64,000 bases of DNA from Paenarthrobacter sp. PH39-S1 (GCF_030063245.1 NZ_JASISR010000012.1:1-64000); one strand, 5' to 3'. Shown: positions 52,437 through 62,127, counted from the stretch's first letter. The notes: generated from the letters alone by a model not told the origin. Made by a program: numbers and translations.

Positions 52437-53816
52437 GTGACGGACCATGGAGGCATGTCCACGTTCGTTATGCCACTCCAGCCGGTGCTCCCTTGGTCCG
52501 CCCCGTCAGATACCTTCAATCTTTTCAACGGACCCATTCAATATGTGGCTGGATTGCACATTACTCCCCGAACCAAGGGGCTGATTCAGCTCATCGTACG
52601 CGCCGGGTCCCACCTCCACTGGTCCGTCGAGGCCGAAGGTCTCCAAGACAATGGTGACGATCCGTGGAGTTTTCGTGTGACAGAGGAACCGGAGTCGATT
52701 AGAATCAACTTTCTTGGTCGCCCTTTATCCTTGCGTGTGGCCCAGACGTCAGCCGGTAGGGGCTTCGTCATGAAACAACCCGACCCCGCTGATACGGAAG
52801 AAATCCTAGACCGCGTAATAGTTCATTGGATCAATCTTCCGCACATCCCTTTCGGAGACAAGCTGCGCCAAATCATGCCTGATGGCGGGTGGCAGGAATG
52901 GGGAGGACGGCACGAACTGGATTTCGGTATCTGGCGGTGTCGAATAGACGCTCGGCCCGATCTCGATGAGGTGTTCAAGATGGCCAAAGCAGGTTATCTC
53001 AACGTCGCCACCCATGTGATGCAAGTCAGGAGAGCGGACGAAACGTTGTTCTCAGCATCCGATGTTGCTGAGTTTCTCATATGTATGCAGCTGGTCATGA
53101 GCTTTGCTCTCAGCCGATGGGTCGCACCAATTTTACCTGTTGGATTCTCCAACATTGGCGAAGCGATCTGGTCCGAGTGGACTCCCTTGCATATTGATCC
53201 GCCGATGCACGGGTCAGGCAGATGGTGGGTGAATCACCGCCCCGAGGATCTATGGTCGTTTCTTCATAACTGGGTTGATCGTTGGGAAGATGCCGGCGCG
53301 AGGCGTCACCTCTCGTTTCTTGTCACTTCGGCGATTGCCTCGGGGGAAGGCGCCTTTGTCGAGCAGCGACTGATGACGAGTTTGGCAGCGATTGAGAACT
53401 TATCGTGGGCCACCGAGGTTCTGACCGAGAGACTCACAGAGGCAAACTGGCGTGGCCGTAGATCTGATTGGCGGATCAGGAGGCTTCTCAGCAATGCATC
53501 AATTCCCATCCACCTCAATCCCCTGCGCTCTCCTTGCCTCGCTGAGTATTCGCGAGAACACGGGTTGGGCGACGGGCCACTGGTAATTGTAGATATCAGA
53601 GATCGTCTAACACACCCAAAAAATACCGAAGACCTGTACAGCAGGCCCGCTCTCATTGCTGAGACGTCTCGTCTGGCACGGCGATACCTAGACCTGCTGG
53701 TTCTGCATTACTTGGGATACGAGGGAAGAGTGGCGGACCGCACGCGCGTGCGCGGATGGGTTGGAGAATCCGATCCGTCTCCGTGGAACAAAGGAAGTGA
53801 GGATATCGGTCCCTGA
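52437..53816 (+). CDS. Unknown protein with HEPN-like C-terminal motif
   Basis: A 459-residue protein, not closely recognised. The C-terminal helical region contains V-D-I-R-D-R-L-T-H-P-K-N, that is R388-x4-H393, the catalytic signature of HEPN ribonucleases, placed before a last helix as in Apea-like HEPN domains. The N-terminal half is beta-rich (G-L-I-Q-L-I-V-R-A-G-S-H-L-H-W-S-V). This layout resembles the long N-terminal domain plus HEPN of ApeA-type abortive-infection proteins, but the similarity is by architecture only. Start is GTG 52437; ATG 52455 is the alternative. Lone gene in a lower-GC stretch between transfer operons. Confidence 0.65.
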   Translation: MTDHGGMSTFVMPLQPVLPWSAPSDTFNLFNGPIQYVAGLHITPRTKGLIQLIVRAGSHLHWSVEAEGLQDNGDDPWSFRVTEEPESIRINFLGRPLSLRVAQTSAGRGFVMKQPDPADTEEILDRVIVHWINLPHIPFGDKLRQIMPDGGWQEWGGRHELDFGIWRCRIDARPDLDEVFKMAKAGYLNVATHVMQVRRADETLFSASDVAEFLICMQLVMSFALSRWVAPILPVGFSNIGEAIWSEWTPLHIDPPMHGSGRWWVNHRPEDLWSFLHNWVDRWEDAGARRHLSFLVTSAIASGEGAFVEQRLMTSLAAIENLSWATEVLTERLTEANWRGRRSDWRIRRLLSNASIPIHLNPLRSPCLAEYSREHGLGDGPLVIVDIRDRLTHPKNTEDLYSRPALIAETSRLARRYLDLLVLHYLGYEGRVADRTRVRGWVGESDPSPWNKGSEDIGP

Positions 53817-53849
53817 GCGACCCTCCTGCTGTCACGCTGTCCGTTGAAC

Positions 53850-54110
53850 AGTTCGGTGCACGGTGCAGTATGCGACTCGAATAGTTCCGCAAACTCGACG
53901 GTCGAGTTTTCGTCCTCCCCTATGGATGGACAGGAGGTAGGTTTCCTGACTTTTGTGAGTTTGGGTTGTTTGCTGCCGGACCGGCCATTGGCTTTGCTCG
54001 TCCGCATGCTGTCGCGGGTGCGTTGCGCGAGCTAAGTCGGATTCGAATTCGGCGCGCTTGACCAGGAGAAGGATATTGAAGAGCAGGCAGCCCCAGCGCA
54101 TGTCCCAGGC
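53850..54110 (-). pseudogene. Serine recombinase remnant, multiple frameshifts
   Basis: Minus-strand pieces: L-F-N-I-L-L-L-V and A-E-F-E-S-D-L-A-R-A near 54070, then G-S-K-Q-P-K-L-T-K-V in another frame, T-V-E-F-A-E-L-F-E near 53900, and Y-C-T-V-H-R-T-V-Q-R-T-A in a third. In order these match the end of the catalytic domain, linker and helix-turn-helix of resolvases like that at 7585-8147. Not functional. Confidence 0.65.
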
Positions 54111-54167
54111 TATTTTTCGTGATATTTGAAAGTAGACCTTACAATACAAACTCGAACACTGCTCGTT

Positions 54168-55325
54168 CTAGCCCAAGGACACCCCCTGGTTTGGATGCAA
54201 CCTTGGTTCAGTCGCACGGGGCGGGAAATTCAAATCAATCCGGGTGTCCGCGCTGAGAGTAGCAAGGCGTCCGCCGGCGGCGATGGGCGCCGTAACGTCC
54301 AAGATGCATTTGGATGCCGACGTTACCCGGCCCAGCACTGACTTGGCGATGTCGGTTCGGGATAGCAGCTTGCAGCCGTTTGCTGATTGCAGGATGGAAT
54401 CCGCTTCGGCGACGAGGACGGCGTCGGCCCAGCCCGCCAGGTAACTGGACGACTGCCCGCTTCGATCGATGTCGTGCGCCTTGAGCACTGTGTAGGCAAC
54501 GGATTCGGCCTCGATTTCGGCGAGTCCGCGGTGCTCGACGCTGCTGCCGTAGAGCTGCCCGAGGAGATCGTCGGGGCCGTGGAGCAAAACGTGTGCAAGT
54601 TCGTGGGCGAGTACGGCAGTGCGTTCCTCATTGTCGAGCCATGCCCCAATGCTGATGAGGTGATCACCAAAGTTGGTATAGCCGCTGGCCAGCGAGCGTT
54701 GGCCGTCGGAAACCTCGACGGAGAACCCGCGGTTGCCGGCGGCGGCTACCAGTGACTCCCACAATTCCTCGTGCGTCGTTCCGACGGGCTGCGGGAGTCC
54801 TGTGTCTTTGCGTGGAACCAAAAGTGGCTCCCCATCGGTTTGCGAGACGTCGAAGACTGCCTGTCCACGCCAGCCGACGATGCGGGCACGTTGCGGCTCA
54901 ACGGTTCCTCCCATAACGTCAGGCCCGGGCGCCGGTCGATGGTCCACTTCTTCGTCCGCTATTGCTCGGGCTGTTCGCGGTGCGATGACCCAGAGTGCAC
55001 CTTCGCCCTTGAGTACATAGCGGCCGTGGCGTTCCCATTCCTTGTATCCGGCGACGAGTGTTGGTGGTTCCTTGCCGCGTTGCGCCATCTGGACCATCAA
55101 CATGGCGGCGTTGCCGCCGGAGTAACGCCAAAGGGTGGCGGAGTTGTCGAGGAGTTTTTGCCAGCGCCATGGTTCGTTGACTGCCTGGTCCAGGAGGTCC
55201 ACGAGGCCTTGCGTCAAAGTAGCAACTCGTTCTTCAGGGCCCGGATGGGTTGGCGGCGGGGCGGCGTGATGGTCCACTGGTCCGTAGCCTTCCGGAACCT
55301 CGGATTCCAACGAGTTGGTACCCAT
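54168..55325 (-). CDS. ardC: ArdC-like antirestriction protein
   Basis: A 385-residue protein. The N-terminal half has the ArdC single-strand-DNA-binding pattern (Y-S-G-G-N-A-A-M-L, then G-Y-K-E-W-E-R-H-G-R-Y-V-L-K-G-E-G-A-L-W-V in pieces). The C-terminal half carries a zinc-peptidase-like motif H-E-L-A-H-V-L-L-H (241-249) and E-I-E-A-E-S-V-A-Y. ArdC proteins protect incoming plasmid DNA from restriction during transfer. ATG 55325 has GGAGGT 7 bases away, better than 55340. Last gene of the transfer operon. Confidence 0.88.
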   Translation of the reverse strand: MGTNSLESEVPEGYGPVDHHAAPPPTHPGPEERVATLTQGLVDLLDQAVNEPWRWQKLLDNSATLWRYSGGNAAMLMVQMAQRGKEPPTLVAGYKEWERHGRYVLKGEGALWVIAPRTARAIADEEVDHRPAPGPDVMGGTVEPQRARIVGWRGQAVFDVSQTDGEPLLVPRKDTGLPQPVGTTHEELWESLVAAAGNRGFSVEVSDGQRSLASGYTNFGDHLISIGAWLDNEERTAVLAHELAHVLLHGPDDLLGQLYGSSVEHRGLAEIEAESVAYTVLKAHDIDRSGQSSSYLAGWADAVLVAEADSILQSANGCKLLSRTDIAKSVLGRVTSASKCILDVTAPIAAGGRLATLSADTRIDLNFPPRATEPRLHPNQGVSLG

Positions 55326-55413
55326 TGCCGCGACCTCCACAACTCCACGTGCCGGGCTTTCCGCCCGGCTACCTGTTCATGGTGTTGTGAAACGGGAACG
55401 GCATGGTGCAGGT

Positions 55414-55899
55414 TTAGCCTCGTGGCTCGGGGCCCCAGCTCGATGAGCCAGGCCCGTCCGGCGGCAGGTTTCGACGCGACGGTTCCCGGTGTGCCTGCAG
55501 GCCCACGCAGCCTGCCGTGCGGGTGTGTTCACGCATGCGCTCAATGCTCGATGTCAGCCGTTCGTGGAACGTGATGGGGCCGAACCCGCCGTCGTCCTCG
55601 GTGTACGAGGCCTGCTCCGCTCGCTGGAGACCGTAGAGTTCGGCGACCATGTCGCTGTGCTTCCACCAGCAGTCAGGCACCACGGAAGTTGACAGGTGGT
55701 ACGTGTCGACGAGCCACTGGACCCACAGTCCGAGGTGTTTCCAAACTGCCTCTGCGGTGCGGGCGTCCATGTCGCGCCAGCGGTACGTTATCGGGACCCG
55801 GTTGGAGCGTTTGCCCTCGGTCGATCCGAACAGCATCGCGGCGAATTCGTCTTCGGCGCCCCCGCCAACGGTGTATTCGAAGGACTCTTCCTCATCCAT
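55414..55899 (-). CDS. DUF4913 protein
   Basis: A 161-residue protein. Residues about 35-120 (Y-R-W-R-D-M-D-A-R-T-A-E-A-V-W-K-H-L-G-L-W-V-Q-W-L) and W-W-K-H-S-D-M-V-A-E-L-Y-G-L match DUF4913, a small family found in actinobacterial conjugative elements next to TraG/VirD4 genes. Function unknown. It starts 9 bases after the coupling protein stop. The last 30 residues are proline/glycine-rich. Confidence 0.85.
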   Translation of the reverse strand: MDEEESFEYTVGGGAEDEFAAMLFGSTEGKRSNRVPITYRWRDMDARTAEAVWKHLGLWVQWLVDTYHLSTSVVPDCWWKHSDMVAELYGLQRAEQASYTEDDGGFGPITFHERLTSSIERMREHTRTAGCVGLQAHREPSRRNLPPDGPGSSSWGPEPRG

Positions 55900-55908
55900 G
55901 CTGTTTTC

Positions 55909-57720
55909 CTATTCCTCCGCTGGGGCGGAATTCCCGTTGGCCTGTTGGCGCTGCCGGTGCCCCGCGGCAAGCTCGAGTTCGGTTTCGTTCTTGGACACAC
56001 CGAGTTGCGCGGCGTCCTTGCGTTTGTGCCACTCACGCAGGTCCAGCAGGATGGGGCGGGTTCGCCTGCCCAGCATGATCGCCGTGCCGACGGGGAGCCT
56101 GCGGATCTCGTGCAGTGGGATAACGGGGGTTTCACGGATCTGTTCACCGTCTTGGCGCCCCTGAGCGGACCATGATCGGGTATTGACGGTGGTGCTGCGT
56201 TCACCGATGAGTCCGGCCAAGGCCCGCAGGTCGCGTTCATCCGACCCGCCGCCAAAGATGATCTTGATGATGGCGGCGTCCCAGATGGTGGCCGCTTCAT
56301 CGATGGACCAGCCGGAGCGTGCCTGGGACAGGGATTGGAGCACGACCATTGTGGAGATGCCGATGCCGCCGCCGTCGGAGAGCGCAACCGGAAGCCCGGG
56401 CCAGGGTGAGAGGTTCGCAATCTCGTCCAGAATGAGCGAGAGTGGCGGGTCCAGCCGTCCTCCCTGGGCGACGAACGCCATCTCCCTGGCCGCGTAGTCG
56501 ATGTCATCGACCAGTGCCGAGAGGTACGGTCCCGCTGCGGCGGCCCCGGATTTTGTGCCGATCAGGTAGAGCGTGCCGCGTTGACGGATAAACGCTTTCG
56601 GATCGAATTGTTCGGCTTCACCGTGCGGGTCAAGTGCTGCCAAGACTTTCGGAGATGAAAGAGGCGCGACGGCGGCGGTAACGCCGATCCACGAGTTTGA
56701 GGTGTTGCGCGGGTCATCTTCAATGATTCCCATCAAGTCCGCCTGCCAGCCAAGTGCCGCTTCCGGCCGGCCCAGAATCTCCAGTGCTTCTTTCGCCAGG
56801 ACCGGGCTGGAGGACCAGCGCCGAAATGACCTCACCCCGTCGCCGGAGAGTGCTGCCGCATGGAGCAGGCATTGCAGCACAATGACCGATCGTTTCTGCC
56901 ATGCAGCGTTCTCGCCCTTGAATTCGGTGTCCGCGGTGATAACCAAGGCCCGACGCGTGGCCATGTCCGGGTCCTCGCAGCCCCTGACCGGCGACCATCG
57001 TAGAGTCGTTGGCAACCCCGACATGCCTTGTGGATCGAACACGGTGACTGGCCGACTGCCGGAGGCTCGGGCGCGCATCGTCACCACCAAGTTGTCGGCC
57101 CTGGTCGACGTTGTTACGACGGCGCCCGGTGCATCGAGGATGGCGTTGATGATGACGTACAACCCCTTGCCCGACCTGGGCGCGCCTTGAATGACCATCG
57201 ACTCCTCCGTGGAGACGTGCACGGTGACACCGCGGGACCGGCCAACCGTCCAGGAGACTTCCTCCACCCGTGGCTTTTCAAGTCCAGGGCGGGTGAACCG
57301 GCCGTGTTTGACGACGGCGCGGGCGCCGAAGTCACGGACGATCTCCGCACGCCGGGCAACGCCCTCACGGCTGAGGATGTCCCGCCGCAGCCAGGACCCG
57401 GATTGACGCCAGCTCCGCCACAGGAAATACCCACCCAGCGCCAGCAGTGCCAACATTGCGAGCGCGGGGGCGATGACGAACCACACGTTTGGAGTACCGA
57501 CGGTACATCCGGCAGGGGTCTCTACGATCCAGCTCATGCGGCCGATGAATAGTCCGACGCCCGCGGCGGGGCTAAAGGTCCAAGCAACCGAGGACTGGCA
57601 TCCCCACCCCACCACGGTTGCAGCGGCCAGTTGAACGATGAACGAGAATCCCAGGTAAACGGCTGCTGCGATCAAGGCGGCGTTCAGCAGCGGGTTGCCG
57701 TCATCGAGTCGGCGGTGCAT
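55909..57720 (-). CDS. VirD4/TraG-family coupling ATPase
   Basis: A 603-residue type IV coupling protein that brings the relaxase-DNA complex to the channel. Two N-terminal transmembrane segments (about 12-35 and 80-100), Walker A G-A-P-R-S-G-K-G (179-186), Walker B L-S-L-I-L-D-E-I-A-N-L (about 430), and the C-terminal recognition part S-Q-A-R-S-G-W. ATG 57720 overlaps the stop of the VirB4-like gene (TAATG); the longer frame from 57849 lies inside that gene. Confidence 0.94.
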   Translation of the reverse strand: MHRRLDDGNPLLNAALIAAAVYLGFSFIVQLAAATVVGWGCQSSVAWTFSPAAGVGLFIGRMSWIVETPAGCTVGTPNVWFVIAPALAMLALLALGGYFLWRSWRQSGSWLRRDILSREGVARRAEIVRDFGARAVVKHGRFTRPGLEKPRVEEVSWTVGRSRGVTVHVSTEESMVIQGAPRSGKGLYVIINAILDAPGAVVTTSTRADNLVVTMRARASGSRPVTVFDPQGMSGLPTTLRWSPVRGCEDPDMATRRALVITADTEFKGENAAWQKRSVIVLQCLLHAAALSGDGVRSFRRWSSSPVLAKEALEILGRPEAALGWQADLMGIIEDDPRNTSNSWIGVTAAVAPLSSPKVLAALDPHGEAEQFDPKAFIRQRGTLYLIGTKSGAAAAGPYLSALVDDIDYAAREMAFVAQGGRLDPPLSLILDEIANLSPWPGLPVALSDGGGIGISTMVVLQSLSQARSGWSIDEAATIWDAAIIKIIFGGGSDERDLRALAGLIGERSTTVNTRSWSAQGRQDGEQIRETPVIPLHEIRRLPVGTAIMLGRRTRPILLDLREWHKRKDAAQLGVSKNETELELAAGHRQRQQANGNSAPAEE

Positions 57721-59177
57721 TAGAGCATCCCTTGGTCTGTGCCGAAGACGGCCAGCTCGTCCGTGGTGATTCGGTTGGCCACGATGAATGATCTGTTGCC
57801 GACCTTCCAGAGCCCCATGCCTTTGGGCAGGTTCTCGACGTGCTCGCACTCAGCCTCTGTCAGACCGAGTGCTTCCTTGGTCAGGCGCATCGCGTCGTGT
57901 TTTTGCCGGTAGATGATGCGGGTGTCGGCCTCGGTGAGCAGTCCGAGCGCTTTCTGCCTCAGCCCGCTGGTGCCGTCGCCGATTTCATTGAGGTCGGCGA
58001 CTTTGTGCATGATGAGCAGGTTCGCGATTCCGTAGGTGCGTGCCAGGCGCCATTGTTCGCTCATTTTCGCCAGCATGTAGGGGTCCGCAAGCATTCGCCA
58101 GCCCTCGTCGTAGACCACGATCCTTTTGGCGCCGTCGGGGTTCGTCACCGCCGCTTCCAGCCAGGTCGCGCCGCACGCCGCGGCTAGGGAGAGCGCCTGC
58201 TCGGAGGCCCCGATCAGGGCGGAGGTATCCATGACCATGATGGGTGCATCCGCATCGAACGCCACTGTGGATGGGGCGTCAAACATGCCCTCCAGATCAC
58301 CGGCAACGGTCCGCCGCAGTGAATGGCCGACGCCGGTTCCTCCCTCGCGCCCAACCAGCGCCACTGTCGCCGGGGTGGGGTTGAGCAGGTACTCCAGCAC
58401 CATGGGCAACGTGGGCGTGCCGTTCGCCGCTACGGCATCGGTCAGGGCCATGTCGAGGGCTGTGTGTTCCACCGGGCTCATGGGTTGGCCCTGGCGCATC
58501 AACGACACCAGTGCAACCAGAAGGTGCCGACGGCGTTGCCGCACCACGGCCTGCCATTGGTCATCGGACAACAAGTTGGACCTGGGCCCGGCATCGAGGG
58601 GGTTTACTCTGGCGGGTTTGCCGGGTCCGACGGAGATGACTTTCCCGCCCAGCGCCTCAGCGACCGGCACCCACTCCCCTTTCGGGTCCGATGCCACGGC
58701 CGCCTTCCGTCCAAGCGTTACCGACCGAGCGACGAGCGATTTGCCGCACATGGACTTTCCGGTCCCGACGGTGCCGATGACCACGATGGAGGGCCCGCTG
58801 ATCACGCCCTTGTCGTACAGGATCCACGGATCGTAGGAGAACGCGCCGGAGCCGAACACGTCCGTGCCAATGTACGTTCCCTCATGTCCCAATCCCGATT
58901 CGGTCAGGAATGGATATGCCGCGGCAAACGTCATAGTCGAGGCCCGGTGCGGAGCCGGTCGCAGGCGATGCGGGCCCCGCAGTGATGCCGCTTCTCTGCT
59001 CCCCCAATCTCCCTTCGAGCGTGAAGTTGATCCGCCCTCATCGGTATGTACCAGTCGGTCCCACATCGACTCGCCCGGTGAGTCGGACGGCGGGCTCTCG
59101 CGCCGTCGTCGTGCCTTCCGATCAAAGCGTGACTCTCCCGATGGAATGAAACTGACATGCTGTGCATGCTTGCTCAT
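57720..59177 (-). CDS. VirB4-like conjugation ATPase
   Basis: A 485-residue ATPase: Walker A G-T-V-G-T-G-K-S (135-142), D-P-K-G-E-W, Walker B I-V-V-Y-D-E-G-W (about 342), and A-R-T-Y-G-I-A-N-L-L-I-M-H-K and L-L-T-E-A-D-T-R-I-I-Y-R-Q, as in the actinobacterial VirB4-like ATPases that follow SCO6880. It powers assembly or substrate movement in the type IV secretion channel. ATG 59177 overlaps the upstream stop by ATGA and has GGGAGGGG nearby. Confidence 0.92.
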   Translation of the reverse strand: MSKHAQHVSFIPSGESRFDRKARRRRESPPSDSPGESMWDRLVHTDEGGSTSRSKGDWGSREAASLRGPHRLRPAPHRASTMTFAAAYPFLTESGLGHEGTYIGTDVFGSGAFSYDPWILYDKGVISGPSIVVIGTVGTGKSMCGKSLVARSVTLGRKAAVASDPKGEWVPVAEALGGKVISVGPGKPARVNPLDAGPRSNLLSDDQWQAVVRQRRRHLLVALVSLMRQGQPMSPVEHTALDMALTDAVAANGTPTLPMVLEYLLNPTPATVALVGREGGTGVGHSLRRTVAGDLEGMFDAPSTVAFDADAPIMVMDTSALIGASEQALSLAAACGATWLEAAVTNPDGAKRIVVYDEGWRMLADPYMLAKMSEQWRLARTYGIANLLIMHKVADLNEIGDGTSGLRQKALGLLTEADTRIIYRQKHDAMRLTKEALGLTEAECEHVENLPKGMGLWKVGNRSFIVANRITTDELAVFGTDQGML

Positions 59178-60643
59178 TTCAATCCCCTCCCCAGCGGCAG
59201 CGCGCCCGCAACGAACGCGGGCCACTGCTGCCCGGCCAGTACCCGCAGCTCGACGAACGCGCCGGCCGCCGCCGATTCCAGTTCCTGCCGATACCGAGCC
59301 AAGTCATCGAGCGTCTCGGCGGTGATAGTGACATAGGCAGCTGGGCGAACGTCGCCATGGCCGGCGACAATCTCCTCCTCACGCTGAGCGACTTCCTCTT
59401 CCTCGGCGCGCTGCTCACGGGTCAGTGGTCTATCGAAGCGTGCGTTGACGCGCCGCCGCGTGTCGTGGGCCTCGTGGGCGGAGCGGATGTCCCTCAACGC
59501 CTGCTCGGTCGGGATGGCACGGATGACTTCGGTGACCGTGTGCCGGAAGTCACCCACGTACACCAGCGGGTGCATGAAACCGGGGAACACTTGTTGCCGC
59601 GGCCATTCAGCGATCCAAAATGTCTGATGGAAGCCCGAGTCCGTGCGCAGATAGGACCAATGCTCCTCCACAGCCATCGGCCCGGCACCAACCCTCATGG
59701 TCTCGGATTGGTTCCCCTGCACTGCTGCGGCCAGCCGGGTCACGGCCTGCGGATCAAAGGCTCCGCGCATCATGGCTGTCACCTTGTTCTCAGGCAACCA
59801 CTCCTGCACCGTGACACCGTGGGACTTCAAGCCGGTGGTAAGCGCCTCGACCTCCGAACGAACCACATGCTCGGTCCCGATCAGGTCACCGCCGGCGTCC
59901 CGGATTCGCCGCCGCGCCTTCGACGTATCGATGACCAGGCAGACAAGCAGCTCATGACTCATTGCCGAGCCGGCCGCGGCAATCAAATCCAGGTACGACT
60001 TGTCGCCCCACCGCACCTCGTCAATCCGCGTCGGCGCCTTCGCGCGGTCATAGAACTCACGAAGAGCCGTGGACGGGTACGGGACCGTGTAGTCCTGCAC
60101 CGCAATTCGGGCCACGGCAGGCCGTTGCGCCATCGCAGTCTGCACCCGCGACCAGGCCTGCACGGCGTAGGCCTTGTCATCATCGTCCAGCAGAGCGAAC
60201 GACGTTGTGCTGCAACGCAGGATCGCCACCGCTTCATGCCCCTGACGGTCGACGACGAAAGCCGCACCATCAGCGGTCTGCCGCAACTCAAGCGTCCCCA
60301 ACCCTCCCGGGAGCGCGAGCTGACCCGCTGATCTGGTTTGCTCGGGTTTGGCCAGGAATTTGGTCTGTCCGATCTGTTGACGCCAGAGGAAAACCGTAGC
60401 GGCGAATGCCCACACCGGATAAGGAATCCTCTGGTATTGCACGACGCCGAAAAGGACCAGTACCAGCCACACGGGTGTCGTAATGATCAGGGCCGGCGGT
60501 CCTCCTGTTGCTGAGGCCACGCTGGCTACCAGCACCCCAGCGGCAATCAGCATCAGCTGGTACCACTGCAAGCCCATGAACAGTCCGTGCCGCTCATAGC
60601 GGGGAAACTTCACCGACTGCAACGTGCGCGTATTGTCAGACAT
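59174..60643 (-). CDS. SCO6880-family conjugal transfer protein
   Basis: A 489-residue protein with two N-terminal transmembrane helices (Q-W-Y-Q-L-M-L-I-A-A-G-V-L-V-A-S-V and A-L-I-I-T-T-P-V-W-L-V-L-V-L) and a large soluble part (S-Y-L-D-L-I-A-A-A-G, W-I-A-E-W-P-R). SCO6880-like proteins correspond to the PrgI/VirB3-plus-VirB4 N-terminal portion in actinobacterial type IV systems, with the ATPase on the next gene, as here. ATG 60643 follows GGAAAGGG; the frame upstream to 60868 is not coding. Overlaps the TrbL gene by 8 bases. Confidence 0.9.
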   Translation of the reverse strand: MSDNTRTLQSVKFPRYERHGLFMGLQWYQLMLIAAGVLVASVASATGGPPALIITTPVWLVLVLFGVVQYQRIPYPVWAFAATVFLWRQQIGQTKFLAKPEQTRSAGQLALPGGLGTLELRQTADGAAFVVDRQGHEAVAILRCSTTSFALLDDDDKAYAVQAWSRVQTAMAQRPAVARIAVQDYTVPYPSTALREFYDRAKAPTRIDEVRWGDKSYLDLIAAAGSAMSHELLVCLVIDTSKARRRIRDAGGDLIGTEHVVRSEVEALTTGLKSHGVTVQEWLPENKVTAMMRGAFDPQAVTRLAAAVQGNQSETMRVGAGPMAVEEHWSYLRTDSGFHQTFWIAEWPRQQVFPGFMHPLVYVGDFRHTVTEVIRAIPTEQALRDIRSAHEAHDTRRRVNARFDRPLTREQRAEEEEVAQREEEIVAGHGDVRPAAYVTITAETLDDLARYRQELESAAAGAFVELRVLAGQQWPAFVAGALPLGRGLK

Positions 60644-62117
60644 CTTTGTCCCTTTCCGGATCGATGGTGTTCGGGCGCGGCAACGCCGGCGGTGGCGGTG
60701 GCGGTGGCGGAGCTGGGGCACGCCGGGGTGCGAGAACCGGTTGCTGCGCCTGTGGCGGGGCTTGCTGTCCTCGCGTTGCGCCGCCACTGATTTGGTGCCC
60801 CAGCGGCCGAGGAACTGATGAATCCGCCGGCGTGGAGATATCCAGTCCCCCGTTGCTGCTTCGCGCACTCGTTGGAGGTGCGCTCGTGGAAGATGCGCCG
60901 TGGTTCCGATGGGCTGGCCCGGTGTGCTTGCTGCTTGGCTGTCCGTACGTCTTGTTTTCCGACCCCGGCATCGGGTGCGGGCCGCTGGAAGCCAGCTGGC
61001 CGCCGTCGTACTTCACGTTTTGCTGAGGATTTTGCGTCCGGGCAAAGACAGGGGCCGCTAACTTTGGTTGCGGGCTCGACTGGACCAAAGCCGGCTTCCG
61101 CGAACCAAGGTTCGCCAGGGTCAACTTGCCGCCCAGCTGCCGACCGACCTGCCTCGCCGCGATTCCACTGCTCCGCGTCAGGATGTGGCCGCCGCCAGCC
61201 ACTTGGGCGGCCGCGGCCAGCTCACCGCCGGCAAAGCTCACCAGACGCAGCGCCATCAACGGCGCGGCACAGGCCAGCAACATGCCCACCGCACCCGATG
61301 CCAACCCGGCGAACGAGGTGGAGTTGGCGAAGAGCTTGACGGCAACAGCAAGGACGGTGGCAGCCAACGGCTTCGCAATCAGAAGGGCAACAACAGTCTC
61401 GCACCAGCGACGCGTCCACGACTTCGTGCGTTCCCACGGCATCAGCATGATCGCAACGGGCGCCGTGGCCGCCAGCACCAGGAGTGCAAATGACCGGAAT
61501 ATCATCGAGCACATCAGGACGAACGAAAGTATCCAAACGATCGCAACGGCAACCACCGTGGTGATGACTGAACCGATGGGACCATCATTGGTGCCCGGAG
61601 TGGACAGCGAGATCAGATTCCACTGTTGCGCTGACCCGGCAGAAGCACGTTCAAATCCGAAGAGCCGCATGAAAACGACGTAAGGGTCCGAGCCTAGCGT
61701 GGCCAGCACAGCGGTCGAGGCCGAGTCTGTGAACGCAGTGAGCTGCTGCATCAGACTTACCGCCCCGATCACGACCGGGACGGCAATGCCTCCGGCGATC
61801 AAGGCGCGCCCGATCCGTCGCGGCTGTTGGCTGACCAGCCCGCCGAGGACCTGGAGGATCATCGCGACGACCAGCGGTGTCATCATGACGACGATCCACC
61901 AATTCGTCAGGCCACTGACGATGGTCCAGTCCGAAGATCCGATGGCCGAAACGCCAAACGCACCTGAGATGAACGACCACATCCACGAGGCCATGCTCGC
62001 CAAAACGCCAGCGAACATTTGCGTGATGGTGTTGGTCGCAGCGTCCTGAGTCTGCGAGAGCAGGCCGCAGCCAGGCGGCCACCACCCGCCCGCCTGGCAC
62101 TCCACCATCGGCAGCAT
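60636..62117 (-). CDS. TrbL/VirB6-like channel protein
   Basis: A 493-residue inner-membrane protein with about six hydrophobic segments in residues 35-300 (W-W-I-V-V-M-M-T-P-L-V-V-A-M-I-L, V-V-A-V-A-I-V-W-I-L-S-F-V-L-M, A-G-L-A-S-G-A-V-G-M-L-L) and P-V-A-I-M-L-M-P-W-E-R-T, as in TrbL/VirB6 proteins that form the transfer channel. The last ~190 residues are a proline-, serine- and glutamine-rich tail ending in eight consecutive prolines followed by A-L-P-R-P. ATG 62117 used. Confidence 0.88.
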   Translation of the reverse strand: MLPMVECQAGGWWPPGCGLLSQTQDAATNTITQMFAGVLASMASWMWSFISGAFGVSAIGSSDWTIVSGLTNWWIVVMMTPLVVAMILQVLGGLVSQQPRRIGRALIAGGIAVPVVIGAVSLMQQLTAFTDSASTAVLATLGSDPYVVFMRLFGFERASAGSAQQWNLISLSTPGTNDGPIGSVITTVVAVAIVWILSFVLMCSMIFRSFALLVLAATAPVAIMLMPWERTKSWTRRWCETVVALLIAKPLAATVLAVAVKLFANSTSFAGLASGAVGMLLACAAPLMALRLVSFAGGELAAAAQVAGGGHILTRSSGIAARQVGRQLGGKLTLANLGSRKPALVQSSPQPKLAAPVFARTQNPQQNVKYDGGQLASSGPHPMPGSENKTYGQPSSKHTGPAHRNHGASSTSAPPTSARSSNGGLDISTPADSSVPRPLGHQISGGATRGQQAPPQAQQPVLAPRRAPAPPPPPPPPALPRPNTIDPERDKDV

Positions 62118-62127
62118 TTTTGATTGC

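Noticed and set aside
59162-60331. 389-residue plus-strand frame opposite SCO6880
   Set aside because: Shadow of the real gene on the minus strand; no family features.
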